A stretch of 64,000 nt of DNA from Stercorarius parasiticus (lineage: Eukaryota > Chordata > Aves > Charadriiformes > Stercorariidae). Shown in pieces: positions 11,268-23,750 of this stretch (positions are counted from its first letter, which is position 1; each line of letters begins with the position of its first letter). Location: assembly GCA_013396915.1 (NCBI GenBank), contig VWZL01001304.1, positions 546,719 through 610,718 of the forward strand. The letters run 5' to 3'. The position numbers and the translations under genes were made by a program. The notes beneath the pieces were generated by a model, which saw only the letters and a program-made list of their open reading frames with translations, ran no database searches and was not told the DNA's origin.

Positions 11268-13825
11268 TGTTTAATTTGATCAAATGTAGGTGAAGTCTGA
11301 TACTCTTGCTGTCTGTTAGTTTGTTCTCTTTGAGAAAGACACTTTGCTCCATGAAGACGTTCTTTAATTTGGTTTCCCTCATATATATCTTCCACTGACC
11401 AATGTCTGTCCTGCTGGATGTGCTAGCTTCATTATAGCATGAATCGCACATTTCCATCTTTTCTAGAAGACACTGGAACAAACTCTGGCGGACCTTGACA
11501 TTATCTTTAAATACATTCTATTTAGTACCTCATATTTTCCCTAAACATTTGCTTTTGAGGGCAGTTAGACTGTGGGTTTTTTATGACACTGATAGATTAT
11601 TTGGTTTTACATGCGTATTTTGATGTGGCAAAATCTTGTATGTAAAAAAATTGTAGGTTTGTCTTTATGTGGTAGACTTTCAGTAACAAAATAGTGCCTA
11701 ATACAGCTTCTGCCCTGCAAATATGTAACAGAAGTTTCTTCTGGAAATTTCCATGGGCTACCATATTAGCACAAGGAATATGATTATGCATGAAAACCAA
11801 ATCTAATTATTTACCATATCTTTCTTTTTGTACTGAACAATGTTAGAATATCTGTTCCACAAGTAAAATTTGATACTTCCACTGTATTGTGCTAACATGT
11901 CAATGATTGTACTGTAGACATCGGCATTTGTTCTCATAATGAAAACAGAGTTGATTCCTGAATACAGAGGTATGAGATGTCATTATATGTTAAGAACCTA
12001 TATAATTGAATCTGTCATTAACACTGCAAGTGGCACAGTCTGACAAAACTTTGGTAATTGTTCTTGCTCACATAACTTCTATTTAAAAATAGTCTGTATG
12101 CAAATGATAATTGCTTTAAAATGTAAGTAATATATTCATTCTCGTATTCATGATCTGCTGTCTTCAGGTGGCCACAGTATAGTGAGAGATTGGAGGGAGG
12201 AGGCCTATTGATTTCTGTTTCTTTTTTTTTACTTTCTGGATAACTGACATATTATTGCAGTAAAACATATGTAGGGTCAATTCATGCTGAATAGTTATTA
12301 GAAACCATGATAACAAAAGTCATTACACTGCAGTTCAGTTTTGACAGTAAAATTTCTGCAACATTATCACAAATCCTCATGCATTAGTGCAATGATCCTT
12401 ACTATAGTTTCATATTAGAATCAAAAGACTGCTGTAGCATGCTTGATACAAAAAGTCATGCAAGTCAAGTGAAGTTCTTTTACGCTTTTATAAAGAACAT
12501 ATTTTCATGTCTTTCTCATGCATGTATCTAACTCTGAGCCTTTTTGGATATTTCTGCCTTTGCTCATCTCGGGTATAAGTGTTTTAAAAATAACGTCCCT
12601 GTGTTTAGAAAGACCAAATAGAATATAAAGTAAATCTGACAATGGACACATGTCAGTTTAGCCAATTAATTCCTTCTGATTTTGTTGTTCCCATTAATTG
12701 ACCTAACTGAAAAAAATACTGTTCTCATATAAACAAAAAAAAATATTTCTGTCTCTAAAATGTGTTTTTGCTTAGTCAGTTCACTTATCTGGAGATCTTG
12801 GATTGCTTTGTGTCTTCACAAGACTGATAGTGAAAGCATGGATAAAATTATGACAAAAAATGGCCTCTTCATTCCCATTTCCTTACAAATCTGAAATGAA
12901 AAATAATACTGTTGAGGGTTCAGTGTGAAAGAAATGAAAATTATCATAGAAGAAATGTCAGAATTGTTATCAGTTTTTAAATGTTTAACCAGCTTTCAGA
13001 GCTGTTTTGATTAGGAGCAGAAATGGGTAATGGAGCTGACATTTGTTCTTTGCCAGCATAACAAGACTACATAGTAGCTAGTAATCAAAATAGTATCATT
13101 TCCAGTATTTTTAACTGAGCTTTTTTCTACCTTCAGGCTTTTGACACTATAGCAAATTGAGAGAATAGCAAGTTTCATATGAAAACATGAGTAAAAACAT
13201 GTATCTTCAGTAAGCTTTCTATTATGCAAATTTACTAAGATTTCTTTCAGATAATTATATTTAAACAATGTAAACATCAAGTTAATGTTATAATTAAATT
13301 TGAATCAATAACTCAATAAGTTCAAATGACTCGATCAGGAAATTAATACAACAGGCAGCCAAATCAAATTATTATTTTGATAGCAAAAGGAAGTTATTGA
13401 GATAATTTATAGAGAAGTGAGTCTCCTTTCCATATGCATCAGCCATATCAGTGGCCGGTCAGGTTACAGTTTTGTTGCATAGAACAGAAGCAGTCACAGA
13501 ACACAGTGATGTCTGTAGGACTTCAGTGTTAGTAAGGTCCTACAGTGTCCCAGAAGAAGGTGTCCTGTTACAGGAAGTGAAATATCTTTGTTTTTTTCTA
13601 AAAGAAATACATACATTTGATAATTCATTGAGGCATTTATTTTTAAAATTCAGTATTGTCTAATGTCTGAAGAGAAAAGATGAGGAAAAAATGCCTTTTT
13701 CCTGCATATTCATAGATGTTTTCAGAATACTTTCCACTTTTTCTGCCTCAGTGACACCTGAGGTATCAAGACAAACAAGATGAATTGGAATATTCTGAGT
13801 ACTTGTAATGGCTCAGGTTTCTTAC
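11268..13825. other. no confident gene; AT-rich DNA
   Basis: Only short chance-length frames. One + strand pseudo-exon (13,463 to about 13,542) has an acceptable acceptor (CATCAGCCATATCAG) and a GTAAGG donor with two open frames, so the coding frame cannot be decided. Confidence 0.4.
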
Positions 13826-13948
13826 AGTAGACAGTCTTTAAATAGGGGTCACGGATGACGATGACATTATGCACAGACCTTGATTTCACAAAGCCAGCAA
13901 GTTTGCAGATCAAATATTCTTCCCGTGCTATATTGACAGGAGTTGATC
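13826..13948 (-). CDS. candidate internal coding exon, 40 codons
   Basis: On the - strand an acceptor (ACATCACAACCTCCTTAG) precedes 13,948 and a donor (ACT then GTAAGA) follows 13,826. The 123 nt read as 2 nt, 40 full codons, then 1 nt. The product is protein-like, with segments such as NIAREEYLICKLAGFVKS and VHNVIVIRDPYLKTVY: alternating hydrophobic residues with charged turns, which suggests beta-rich folding. The frame lies within a longer - strand open stretch of 104 codons. I do not recognise the family. It lies on the same strand as the other - strand candidates, and could be a downstream exon of the same large gene. Confidence 0.4.
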
Positions 13949-16720
13949 CTAAGGAGGTTGTGATGTCAGTTTTTGAGTTTAAAGGTAGCAGGCAATAAAT
14001 GAAAATTATATTTTGTAAAACATCAGATACTTTCATCAGTCGAGGGGTTTTTTATGTGTTGAATTGCTGCATATCAGTAACTTCGCTTAAGAGGCAAAAG
14101 ATCAAAGAAACTCGTGTGAGCTCCGTTCTTCCACTAGCAGTTTTTTACCTTAAAGCACAACCTTCTTATTCATTATTTCCTAATGGAGTCTACCTTTAAT
14201 TAAAAAGAATATAATTGTTTTCTTTTTTTCCCCACATCCATATGCTTATTCCGAACCCTATTCAGCACAGGCCAGACAGAATGGGAAAAGACAGGCTGGG
14301 GTAGCACTTCTTTTTTACCAAACAAAGTAGAAAGAGATGGACATTGTTAGCACTTCTACTTGACAATTCTTTCGAACGTGTACATAAACTTTAATATGCC
14401 TGTATACACACATTGCAGGAAAGATCTGGTCTGAGGCTGAGCAGTCATCAGTCAGCTGGTGGGTGTGATCTTCTGTCTTGTTTCATGCGTCCATGAAAAT
14501 ATTTTTTAACTAGGAAACTTAGTTTTGGGCAAGTTTTGCAACACGCTTCCCTTAGGAAGTAAACCTTATTCTGATCTGAGTGTTCTGAGATTTTTGTACT
14601 GGGAAATCTACGAATGTGTGCTAACTTCCCCCTAATATAACACTGGTCTGTTCTGTACCACTTTACAGAGATGTTAGAATTATTACTGAGTCACAAATTT
14701 ATTTAATCAAAAAAAGGTAGAATCAACAGGCAGAATAGCTTACATTATTAAATTCAACTGACCTCTTTTTTTTTCTTTAAAGTTTTTACTGTCTTTTATT
14801 TACACGTAAAGTAGTCAGGTTGAATGGTTGCAGAGCAGTAAACAACTTCCTGAGGAAAAGTTCAAAAGTTCAAAAGATATCCATAGCTTATTTTATCTAT
14901 TTTACATATTCATTTTTAACCGCATGGATTAATAGTTTGAGATTTACATTCTTATTAGCTACATAAATTCACGTTCACTCACATTTACTTCAAACTTACA
15001 TTAAGAGCATCATTAAGGTCACAGTGTTACAGCTTAATCTTGCAAATACTTTGTTAAAATATTTGATGTCAAAATAGTTTGACTTAGCATTCAATAACTG
15101 ACAAAAAAACTTGCAGCAAACAACAACAAAATCCTCTAAATTAATAAAAATCATACTTTTGCTTTCCTTTTTAGCTCATAAATGAAGTTATTAGAATCTT
15201 TCAGGTTTATAAAGCACACCTACACTGTAACTTATCCCAAATGCCTTACTAGGGCTACTTATGTTAAAGTCTTATTAGGCCTACATTTTCCATGCTTGTA
15301 CACTTGAAAAACTAAAAAGTTCTTAATAGTTTAACATATAAGATTAATGCACCTTGTTATGCAAACCATTATTCCAGAAACTGGTAGAAACTTTGTATTG
15401 CACCTTCTTAAACCTTCCCGCCTAGAAAGGATTAAAATAGCATGAACCAGCAAGAATGGCCTCAGCTAGAATTAGCTGGGAAAAGTTTGACAAAACAGTT
15501 CTTAACTAACAGTGTCGCATGTTCTGGTATATTTATGTGTCCTCTGAACCTGTCGTGTGAAGATATGGCTCCAGGACCTTTACTGCAACCAGGGCTTTAC
15601 TGGCTGTGGCCCATGGAGCTGAGGCAACTAGCCTGCAGTTTTTAAGTCAAGCCTCTCTCTGCAATTTGGGTACCTCCCAAGGACACTTGTGCCAGTGAGG
15701 CAGGTTGTGGCAGATGTAGTATTTTAGGAGTTTGAGCATAGCAATCTGCCTGATAGTCATAAAGGTAGTTGGGAAAGACCTATGGCGTACCAGCTGTACA
15801 GATTTCTTGACATTAAATTGTCATAGAGATGGGAAGTCTAGATATCATAACACCTTTTTGTTCTAATAATCATTATTCCTTTCAGTTTTCATTACTTCCC
15901 ACAAATTTAGATCACTTATCAAACTGTTTTAACCCTTGAATCTACCTGAGATCTCAGGGAATGTATTTCATCATAGAAATACTATATGTTGGTATTTATG
16001 GGGGGATAAAAAATAGGTATTCCAAACTTTCTGATTCAGAATTTTATTTTTTTTTTGCATTTTCTTTCAATTCGTAACGGGGAAAAAAAATTCCAACAAT
16101 GTACTGGCAAGCTCCAATCCTACACGCATTCTATAATTTACAGTAATTATCTAATTAATTTACTAGAGGATTCATAAAAGAAGAAATTTATATGGAGAAT
16201 GTAATTCTATCTAAGCAATCATCTCAAGGAAACTATTATAGCTGTCAGCAGTCTTTTTTTGTTCAAGTTTGTCCACATAGATAATATCCCATCTTGTGAG
16301 AAAAGCAGGTAGAATTGCCATCTCATGTGTTGAGGATAAGAAATATTATGAAAAGTGACAGCACTATGTCTACCAGACATGTTAATGACTAATTTTAATA
16401 TTAACTTAAAAAATGAGAGATGGCTTAAATAGAAATTTGGAGTGAGAAAGGAGCATCACTTTATCCTTTGAAACACAGCGTGGAAAGAAACTGATGCACG
16501 GTATAAATCACATTAGCTTTCCAAATCAGTCATTTTCACAAAGACACAGAAAATAACCTAATACAGATTTGGCTGAAGGCCTCATTAGCATTACGACAAC
16601 AAGGATCGAGATCTTATAAAAAGATCACAACATAGAGTAACTAAATAGATTAGAGTCTTCTGGTATATTTCAGACATCAATCTGTTGTGGCATTCAGTAT
16701 TCCACTTCAGACGGATACTT
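13949..16720. other. no gene seen
   Basis: AT-rich sequence with runs of A and T. I see no convincing exon, repeat family or RNA gene. Confidence 0.45.
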
Positions 16721-16840
16721 TGGAATCCTCAGCACAGGAAGGACATGGACCTGTTGGAACGGGTCCAGCGGAGGGCCACTAAGATGATTAGAGGACTGGA
16801 GCACCTCTGTGAGGACAGGCTGAGAGAGTTAGGGTTGTTC
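16721..16840 (+). mobile_element. CR1 non-LTR retrotransposon fragment (internal ORF2 piece)
   Basis: About 120 bases encode the conserved C-terminal region of CR1 ORF2: [20 protein letters not shown], then [10 protein letters not shown]. It is closely related to the frame at 63,577-63,816 in this window, but lacks a tyrosine codon before EDRLREL. It is cut at both ends: the 5' part of the element is missing, and the sequence diverges abruptly after 16,840 without the CR1 3' tail. A 146-codon ORF running through it (16,685-17,125) is this fragment plus unrelated flank and is not a gene. CR1 is the dominant interspersed repeat of bird genomes. Confidence 0.9.
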
Positions 16841-18835
16841 GTATGCCAAAGTATCCAAGTACTGATGTCTCCCAAGGACAGTAAATGGTTGAAGCAGAAG
16901 ACACTTAGGCTGGGTCCACAGAAGAAAAATACAAAATTACCAATGCTGCTGATATTGATTCCTGTCAGTAAAACAATGTCTGGTGGGAACGAGGGGACCT
17001 ATCATGCTGTTCTGATTCCTCTGCTGTCTCCTAGTGACAGTGAGTCAAATTCCTCTTCAATGCTTTGTCGCTGGGAATTATTTACCGTGCTAGGAACTTT
17101 GTTCCTGATCCCTTGGGAAATTTAAAAGTAGTATCTAATGATGATATCTCTGAGGTTAAGGTGTCTGGACTGCAGCATTAGTGAGTCAGATGCACTATTA
17201 CACTATATTAATTGTAATTATGTACAATTAAGTAAACTGTAGCAGAGGCTGGAATAAAATATTATGCTAGAAAAGATCTGTGCACTCTTTTGTAATCTGG
17301 CTGTACCACCAAGGGGAATAGCAGAGCTGTGCAAGTCAATTTTTAGTTAGAAACAAATATCAAGAATTCTTCAAATTTGTTTCAGGCTAATCTAAAACTA
17401 AGATTTTCAGAATCTGGGGCAAAGAAAAAAGAAATATTGTAGGTTGGAAAAGTTTGGTTTCTGTAAATTATGTTTGTTTGTTTTGATTAAAAACAAAGGA
17501 TATTCGGAAACCAATGGGTAGATCTAGAGAGGACATTTGATATTTTTCAGCAAGGGGAGATGGAGTACTTCCTCACTTAAATGTCAGTAACTCAGATGCT
17601 CGGTATCCTCCCAGGTTCAAGTATCCTATTAATATGACTGGAAATAAAATTCCCTCCTTTCCCAAGAACACCTGCCTGAATGACCAGGTTACAAATTATC
17701 CTTGGCGAAGTCTGTCGCGGTTTCTCACTGTATTGTCACACACTGTGAATAATTAGTTTTGAAGGAGACGAAAAGGATGAAATAGTCATTAAGGTGTTCA
17801 TCTGACAGTAGAACCTTGTTCTGAAAGAAATTTGGAGTAAATTACGTTAAAAGAAGTTTCATCAGTGATGCTGGAGGAAGCAGCCCCAGAATAATGTAGG
17901 TCCCAGATCTGGACATGCTACTGAAAGGTATGACATCTTCTTTCAAACCTCTGTCCTAAATGAGACCATGAGAATGTGAATTTGAGTCTTCTACTTCTTG
18001 AGTACCCTTAACCTTGGCATCATGCAGCAAGTGGAGCACAGTCCCTCCATGATTTTCAGGGTTCAGGCTTTTACCCCTCTACCTTACTGCATGTCAGGGG
18101 ACTTCTGAGGCTGTTGGCAATCACTGCAAACCACTCCTGCTCCTTCTGGCACTCCTGCTCCTACCTGGCCTATGTAGTAGAGCTGGAAGCTTTTTCCTTA
18201 CTCTCTGGATCTAGCGAGGATGTGGTGGGATACTGGAACACTTGTTGGGTGTCCCAGAGGCCTGGTTTGTAGTGTCATTCCTCTTCAGTGAAGAGTACCT
18301 TTGCCCAGCTCCTTTAAATTTTTATTGTCTGAAATCAGGTTGAGTCTGTAAATAAAAGCACTCATTCAGAGTACACAAAAAATGACAACACATATACAAA
18401 TAATGTTAACTAAGAATAAAACAAAAAAATACATTTAGCCTACGCTGCAAGTAAGTGACAATTCCCATCTTCAGCTAGCTCTCTGCTTCCCTCTGGGTAA
18501 AGCGTTTGTCAAGGTTCAGCTTTTGTACATGCTCCTCTCTCTTAGTGGACTACCTTACATGCTAGAGTCACTCCCATCTTTCAAAACTTCAGGGAGGTCT
18601 AGGTGGATTTAATCTTTTCCTTGAAACTAGCAGAACATATGACCCAGGAGAATAAGTGAAGCTTTATTAGAATAAAGCTTCTTTCTGTAGCCAGAAGTTA
18701 CCTTGTATGCTTAACTGGTTAGTAAACAACCCTTTGATTCAATGAGGTGTGAAACTCTCGCATCTCCCTTTGGTGTCTATTTGACATTTTTCAGCAAGGA
18801 TATATCTTTCAATCAACCTTGTCAACCTTCAAATT
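16841..18835. other. no gene seen
   Basis: Unique-looking sequence, slightly GC-richer around 18,000-18,300. I see no convincing exon on either strand. Confidence 0.4.
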
Positions 18836-18862
18836 AAAACAAACAAACAAACAAACAAACAA
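18836..18862. repeat. (AAAC)n microsatellite
   Basis: About six perfect AAAC units in a row. Confidence 0.95.
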
Positions 18863-20919
18863 TTAAGTTTGTAGCCTATCGCTGCTTCTTGGTTGAAATC
18901 AGATGTAATGGCAATGAGCCACTCTTGTGGGAATGGTTTTGGAGTGAGTGATCCCCAGCTCCTCAGGCAGACTGACACAGTACAGCCAGGAGAGGGAAGG
19001 GATAGAGGGAAGTGGCAACGCATATTTGAGGTCAGAAAGGACTGAGGGAGGACACAGAATTTCATCACAATAAGTGGCCCACTGAAGATACTCCTAAGCG
19101 TAGATATTAGCCACCTTTCCTGGGGCCATTCAGAACACGGTTCCGTGACAACTTCAGCAAATCTAAATCACTGTAGTTGTAGTCTGGCTCCTCCCTCGTG
19201 CCAGCATGCTGCCTGCACTGGGTGCTGGCTTGGAGAGCTGATACGGCAGAACACTAACCTGCCAAACCAGGTTTACCTGCAGCGACATCTACACACCCTA
19301 AATGACAGCTTTGCCAGCTCACTTGCCTGCATGTCTTCTGCACAAGACAAGCGGGTGATGCACAGCTGGGCATCAGGCGGATGCCATAACCGTCGCTGCT
19401 CTGGCTGATACCTTCACACAGTGCCGTGGAGATGAAACTTCACAGACTCTCTCTCATACCTCTTTTTTAAATGGCACTTATATAGCCTTTTCCGTAGACC
19501 AGTGTTGGTAGAAATTTTCAATCTCACCCACAAAGTACATTCAAAAAGTGTAATTCCATCAGTTCTCAAAGAAGACGCAGACCTCTTTACGTGTCTTGGT
19601 TATAAAGTTAATATGGGATTAAAATATATGTCAATTTTTCCTAAAACAAATAATCTTAGAGCTGAGTTTGAGTGCTCCCTGAATAATGTTAGGGTTTTAT
19701 TAAGATAAATATTTTATTAGAAATTAAAGCAAAAGAATATAAGGCAAACCACTTTTCCTTGCTTGTCTGAAGGAATTATATCTAATGCCCTGATCGAAGA
19801 GGTCTGTAAGATAGGAGTGTGATGTGTTCTTGCCACAAGACAGAGACAGAAATGAAAGAATGACCTAGGCTAGAAATTCACATCTCTAGGGAGCAGCTAT
19901 AGCACATTGATTCGTGCTCTCTGGTATGAATTCCTGCAAATCACTGGAGATAAATCCAGGTTTTGGGATCTGTTGGAGTACATGCATCATATAAATATTT
20001 TAAAGCTATCTAGCCCTTTTTAAAAAAAAGAGTATTCACAGTTTCTGAAAAGGATTTGCTGGAAGGAAGAGTGAATGACTGAATGCAAAAAAGAAGTTGG
20101 CAATGAGGTATTATAGAATGAAAAAGCACCAGAACTGTTCTGATTTTCAGAGATAAACTGTGTCGATGCAGCTTTACTATCCATTTCCCAGTAACCCGAT
20201 GTAATTTTGTTAGTCCTAATATGTTTTACCACTAAATCTAGCCATTCTTGACATTGATTTCAGTGCAATTTGTGTAATAGGTCAAGTAAAGTGGTGCTTA
20301 TTGACTGCTGATTGTATACATTTTTCCACCTGAAGTGTTATTGTTAATTGACATGCTCTTTCATTTTCCTGAGATAATTTTCACTCTATTTGAATAACAG
20401 CCTGAAATTCCCCCTTTGTAAACTAGGTCTCTTTCACGGCAAATATCAAATATAGTTTTGAAAGTCAGATAAATTGCAGACACTAATTCATTCCTTCAGC
20501 AACAGAACATTAAAATAATCAGATTCAAGCTAGTTTGTCAAACATAATTTACCTTTAGTGAATATATGCTGTCTGCCCCTAACTAAATCACCCATCTCTA
20601 AATGTCTTGTAATCTTGTTCCATTATTTCTAGTAATATTCTTGGAAAAGAATTCTGGCTAACACTAATGGCCTGAAGTTTTCTGAATAATTCTGTTTGTC
20701 TTGACATATTGCAGAATGCTCTACCTCTATTCCTAGGTGATTAGAAATCTTATATTGCCAGACTCTTTATCTCAATTCTTGGAGATTATAGAATTATAAG
20801 AAAGGCTATCAAATTATGGCCTGTTGCTTTCCCTTATGAAGCTTTTTTCTTGTATTTCAAAGGTTGCCTTCAGAAATTTTTTTTGTAACTGTGAATATGG
20901 TGATATGGATGGTACTTAC
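18863..20919. other. no confident gene; GC-richer patch at about 19,080-19,420
   Basis: The GC-richer patch has open frames on both strands (87 codons on +). On the - strand a good donor (CTGCAG then GTAAAC, at about 19,273) ends a Cys-rich frame with no clear start. Evidence was too ambiguous to call an exon. Confidence 0.35.
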
Positions 20920-20975
20920 CTTTCTGATGTCGGGGGTGCATGCCTAGCTTCCTTCAGACGATGAGAGCAAATTGG
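20920..20975 (-). CDS. candidate small coding exon, 18 codons
   Basis: An excellent - strand acceptor (TTTCTGATGTGTTACTTCAG) precedes 20,975 and a consensus-like donor (AAAG then GTAAGT) follows 20,920. Of the three frames only one is open (PICSHRLKEARHAPPTSE plus 2 nt); the other two hit stops. Its splice sites are the best of the - strand set, but the exon is short. Its phase 0 start does not follow directly from the phase at the end of 22,846-22,920 (2 nt left over). If both are real, at least one further exon is missing between them. Confidence 0.35.
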
Positions 20976-22845
20976 CTGAAGTAACACATCAGAAAGAAAC
21001 CCAAACATCATTTTAAACAATAGGAATCTGATTTCTGCATTGATGAACTAGCAGGTAATACAAGAGTTTCCTCTTGTTCTTCTATTGAGAAGTCCAGTGT
21101 TGATGCCTCTGTGATCCCACTAGTTTGCTTTAATTGATTCCAAGCATGTGTTTCTCCATTTCTAAGGTTCTCAAAATGGCTGTACAAAGACAGCATCAAA
21201 GACCCCAAGAAAAATTTCCCTTCTTGAAATGTCATCTTGATGTGCATCTTCCTCCAGATCCCCTGAATTAAGGCTACTTTTTATCATCCACCCAAGAACT
21301 CTCCTTTCCCAGCTCTCTCCACAATACCCTATGACTCTTCTGTTTCCTCTGCACACTAGGATCCCAGCAATACTCTGTTCTGGTTTACTTCTAGGAATAA
21401 AGTGACACAGACAAACCTCTTACTGTCTTTCACATTCTGTGGCAGGTACAGAAGACAGATATCCACTATAGTTTAAAAAAGTGTGAATTGAAGTCTCAAG
21501 AGTACATAGTTTAAAATAAGACTTACACAAAGGATTATTCTGTGACCATGAATATGTTGGACTTCATTAAAGCTGCATGACTTGCAAAACATGTTTTTGG
21601 GTCGATGAGGTTCCACTACTCTTGGCAAAGTCTGGAAATGCTTCTCAGAGTCCACTCTGCAAGGGAACCACCTTCCTGGGTACTCATGTTTCATATACAG
21701 CCTTCAGAGGGCATGCAGCTGCCACAAATCCACTGAAAACTCAGGATTGGTACCTGGCACTCGAGAAGAGGTTCTTAAACCAAGGAGTAGCTTTTTAAAT
21801 CTCTTAAATGCCTTAAACGGCTGAGAACACCATATCATTTCAGTGCAAAGTCCAGGCTGGTTTCTTTAAAACAGTGCTGAAAATAATCCCATCCTACTGG
21901 TAATTCTGTCCCCAGGTTTTCGTTCTACTGCAAGGCACGTGTCAGGAATTGTATAGACTTATGCTACTCTGATAGTTTACTACACCGAGGTCTTAGGCAC
22001 ACCAAATATGTTCTGTAGGCATCCTACATTCTCCTTTGTCACTCCCCATCTCTCTGCTCTACTTTCCTTAGGCCATCTGAGTACGTGAGAATAACGTACA
22101 GCATACACTGATACTTCTGTGGAGGCTTCTCTAAAGAAGTGGATTTGCACAGGTGCAATTGGAAAACCCTCAGGGGACCTAGGAGGGTTGTGATGAAGTG
22201 TCAGATAGAAAGAATCCAGCCTGATTTGCTGAACAAACTTTGTTAGTAACAGTTAAGAAAAAAGTACTTTTTGTTTGTATACTCAGTACACTTGACCCCA
22301 AAGTCAAAGAATGATATAAAATATTGACTTGCTATGTTATTTTCCAGAGAATTATTATTTACAGTATTAGTGAACTAGTGTCCTTTGTGCATCTGATTCA
22401 AACTGCAGTTTTATAGAACAGAGGAAGAATTCCTCATCCTGAGATGTAACAAAAACAAATCCATATCCACTCCTCGCAGAAATCTCTATCGTGTTACACA
22501 AGTTAATACGTAAATGTTTGGAAGATATGTTTCTCTGGCACCATATTATACATGTAAATGATTTCTATTATTTTCTGCCTATGTGTATCTGAAAACAAAA
22601 GTATATACTATATCATATTTTTTATAGATATATATACACATACAAGCTTTCCAGAGATTATATTCATTTCAGACAGCAAATTCAAGCTAAGCAAAATGTC
22701 AAACTTTGTTTACTAATTTCATACTTATCTTTTCTTTTAATATCCTGTCTTGGTTCTCTAGTTATAACGTAGATGCACCTAAAGTTCGCTAGAAACATTT
22801 GCCATTAGCTTCCTCTAAAAAAATTAAATTTGAGGATAATCCTAC
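20976..22845. other. no confident gene; presumptive intron
   Basis: No convincing exon. A missing - strand exon may lie here, given the phase mismatch of its flanking candidates, but I could not place it. Confidence 0.35.
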
Positions 22846-22920
22846 CTCCAGAGCTTATTCTGTTCCTGGCCATTGACTGTGACAGTGAAAGGCTCATCTG
22901 AAAGCAGTGGAGCATCCCAT
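22846..22920 (-). CDS. candidate small coding exon, about 25 codons
   Basis: A - strand acceptor (TTTTATGCTTTTAG) precedes 22,920 and a donor (GGAG then GTAGGA) follows 22,846. The best frame starts with 1 nt and reads WDAPLLSDEPFTVTVNG, then QEQNKLW, ending with 2 nt over. The alternation of polar and beta-branched residues looks like an extracellular or beta-sandwich segment. A second frame is also open, but it has a Ser/Met-rich composition and is less protein-like. The phase agrees with 23,204-23,333 if the weak donor there is used. Confidence 0.35.
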
Positions 22921-23203
22921 CTAAAAGCATAAAACATATTACATTTCATGAAAAAGCTAATTCAGATTGTTTAATTCTGGTAATATTGCCTCTGTCACCT
23001 TCAAAATCAAAATGTTCTTTCCTGTTATTATAAAGAAAACAACCAAATTGCTTAAAAACCCATTTGAATACACAGCTGCCTTATGTTGCATACTAATTTG
23101 ATTAAAAATGCTTGTGCCTCACCAGCATTTTTTACATAAAACACACTGGTGAATTTAACAAAGAAATATAAATATATTTTAGCAATTTTCTGTGATAGAG
23201 TAC

Positions 23204-23333
23204 ACTATAGCATCCACAATACCCCTGGACCGAACAAAGATCTCAATGCGGTATTGGAAGATGCTAAACTGAATGTCTTGCTGTATTTGTTTGCTCAATG
23301 CTTTGGGCACTGTGCCAACCTCATTGCGAATAA
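23204..23333 (-). CDS. candidate coding exon, about 42 codons, donor uncertain
   Basis: A - strand acceptor (ACACTTGACTAATGCAG) precedes 23,333. The frame starts with 2 nt and reads IRNEVGTVPKALSKQIQQDI, then FSIFQYRIEIFVRSRG and on. It completes a valine codon with the single G left over from 23,709-23,750. The 3' boundary is unclear. A GT after 23,223 would leave 1 nt. A weaker GTACTC after 23,204 leaves 2 nt, the only one of the two that keeps phase with 22,846-22,920. Two + strand ORFs overlap this region, one of 91 codons (23,149-23,424); strand choice therefore rests on the splice sites and the phase chain. Confidence 0.33.
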
Positions 23334-23708
23334 CTGCATTAGTCAAGTGTATCCAAATTATTACAACACAGCGTCCATCCCAGTTATTGCTGTTGAAGCA
23401 TTTTCTGAATCTTCACATCACTAGAAACATTTATTTGAGGGGAGAGCTTTGCATAAATTCAGGACAATTCTACTTTTAGAAAGAAAATCTTAAAATCTTT
23501 ACAAGTTGGTTGTGTAACTAGGTTTTCCTAGAAAGAATAATTAAGAAGTAATTGCACTACTTTTGTTTACCTATTATGAACACCTTGCCTAAAGTGGGGA
23601 GCTGCTGTGACAATAGACTGAGGAAAAGAGGAGCCAGAACAGGATTCACTGTATTTATTTTTCAGCTGATAGAAATAAGTATTGTCTCTCAATAAGTAAT
23701 CATCTCAC

Positions 23709-23750
23709 CTTCTATCTTCACTCTAACAGCTTGACTCCTTAATTCTTGAT
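23709..23750 (-). CDS. candidate small coding exon, 13 codons
   Basis: A - strand acceptor (ACAACATCATCACCTAG) precedes 23,750 and a strong donor (GAAG then GTGAGA) follows 23,709. Only one frame is open: 2 nt, QELRSQAVRVKIE, then G. The leftover G joins the first 2 nt of 23,204-23,333 in phase. Confidence 0.33.

Noticed and set aside
13463..13578. + strand exon-like segment (AGQVTVLLHRTEAVTEHS)
   Set aside because: Two frames are open, the donor is ambiguous, and no in-phase neighbour was found.
16685..17125. 146-codon + strand ORF
   Set aside because: It is a CR1 ORF2 fragment read through into unrelated flank, not a gene.
19145..19408. 87-codon Cys-rich + strand ORF and an opposing - strand frame
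   Set aside because: Both strands are open because of local GC richness; the - strand donor is good but no acceptor closes the exon.
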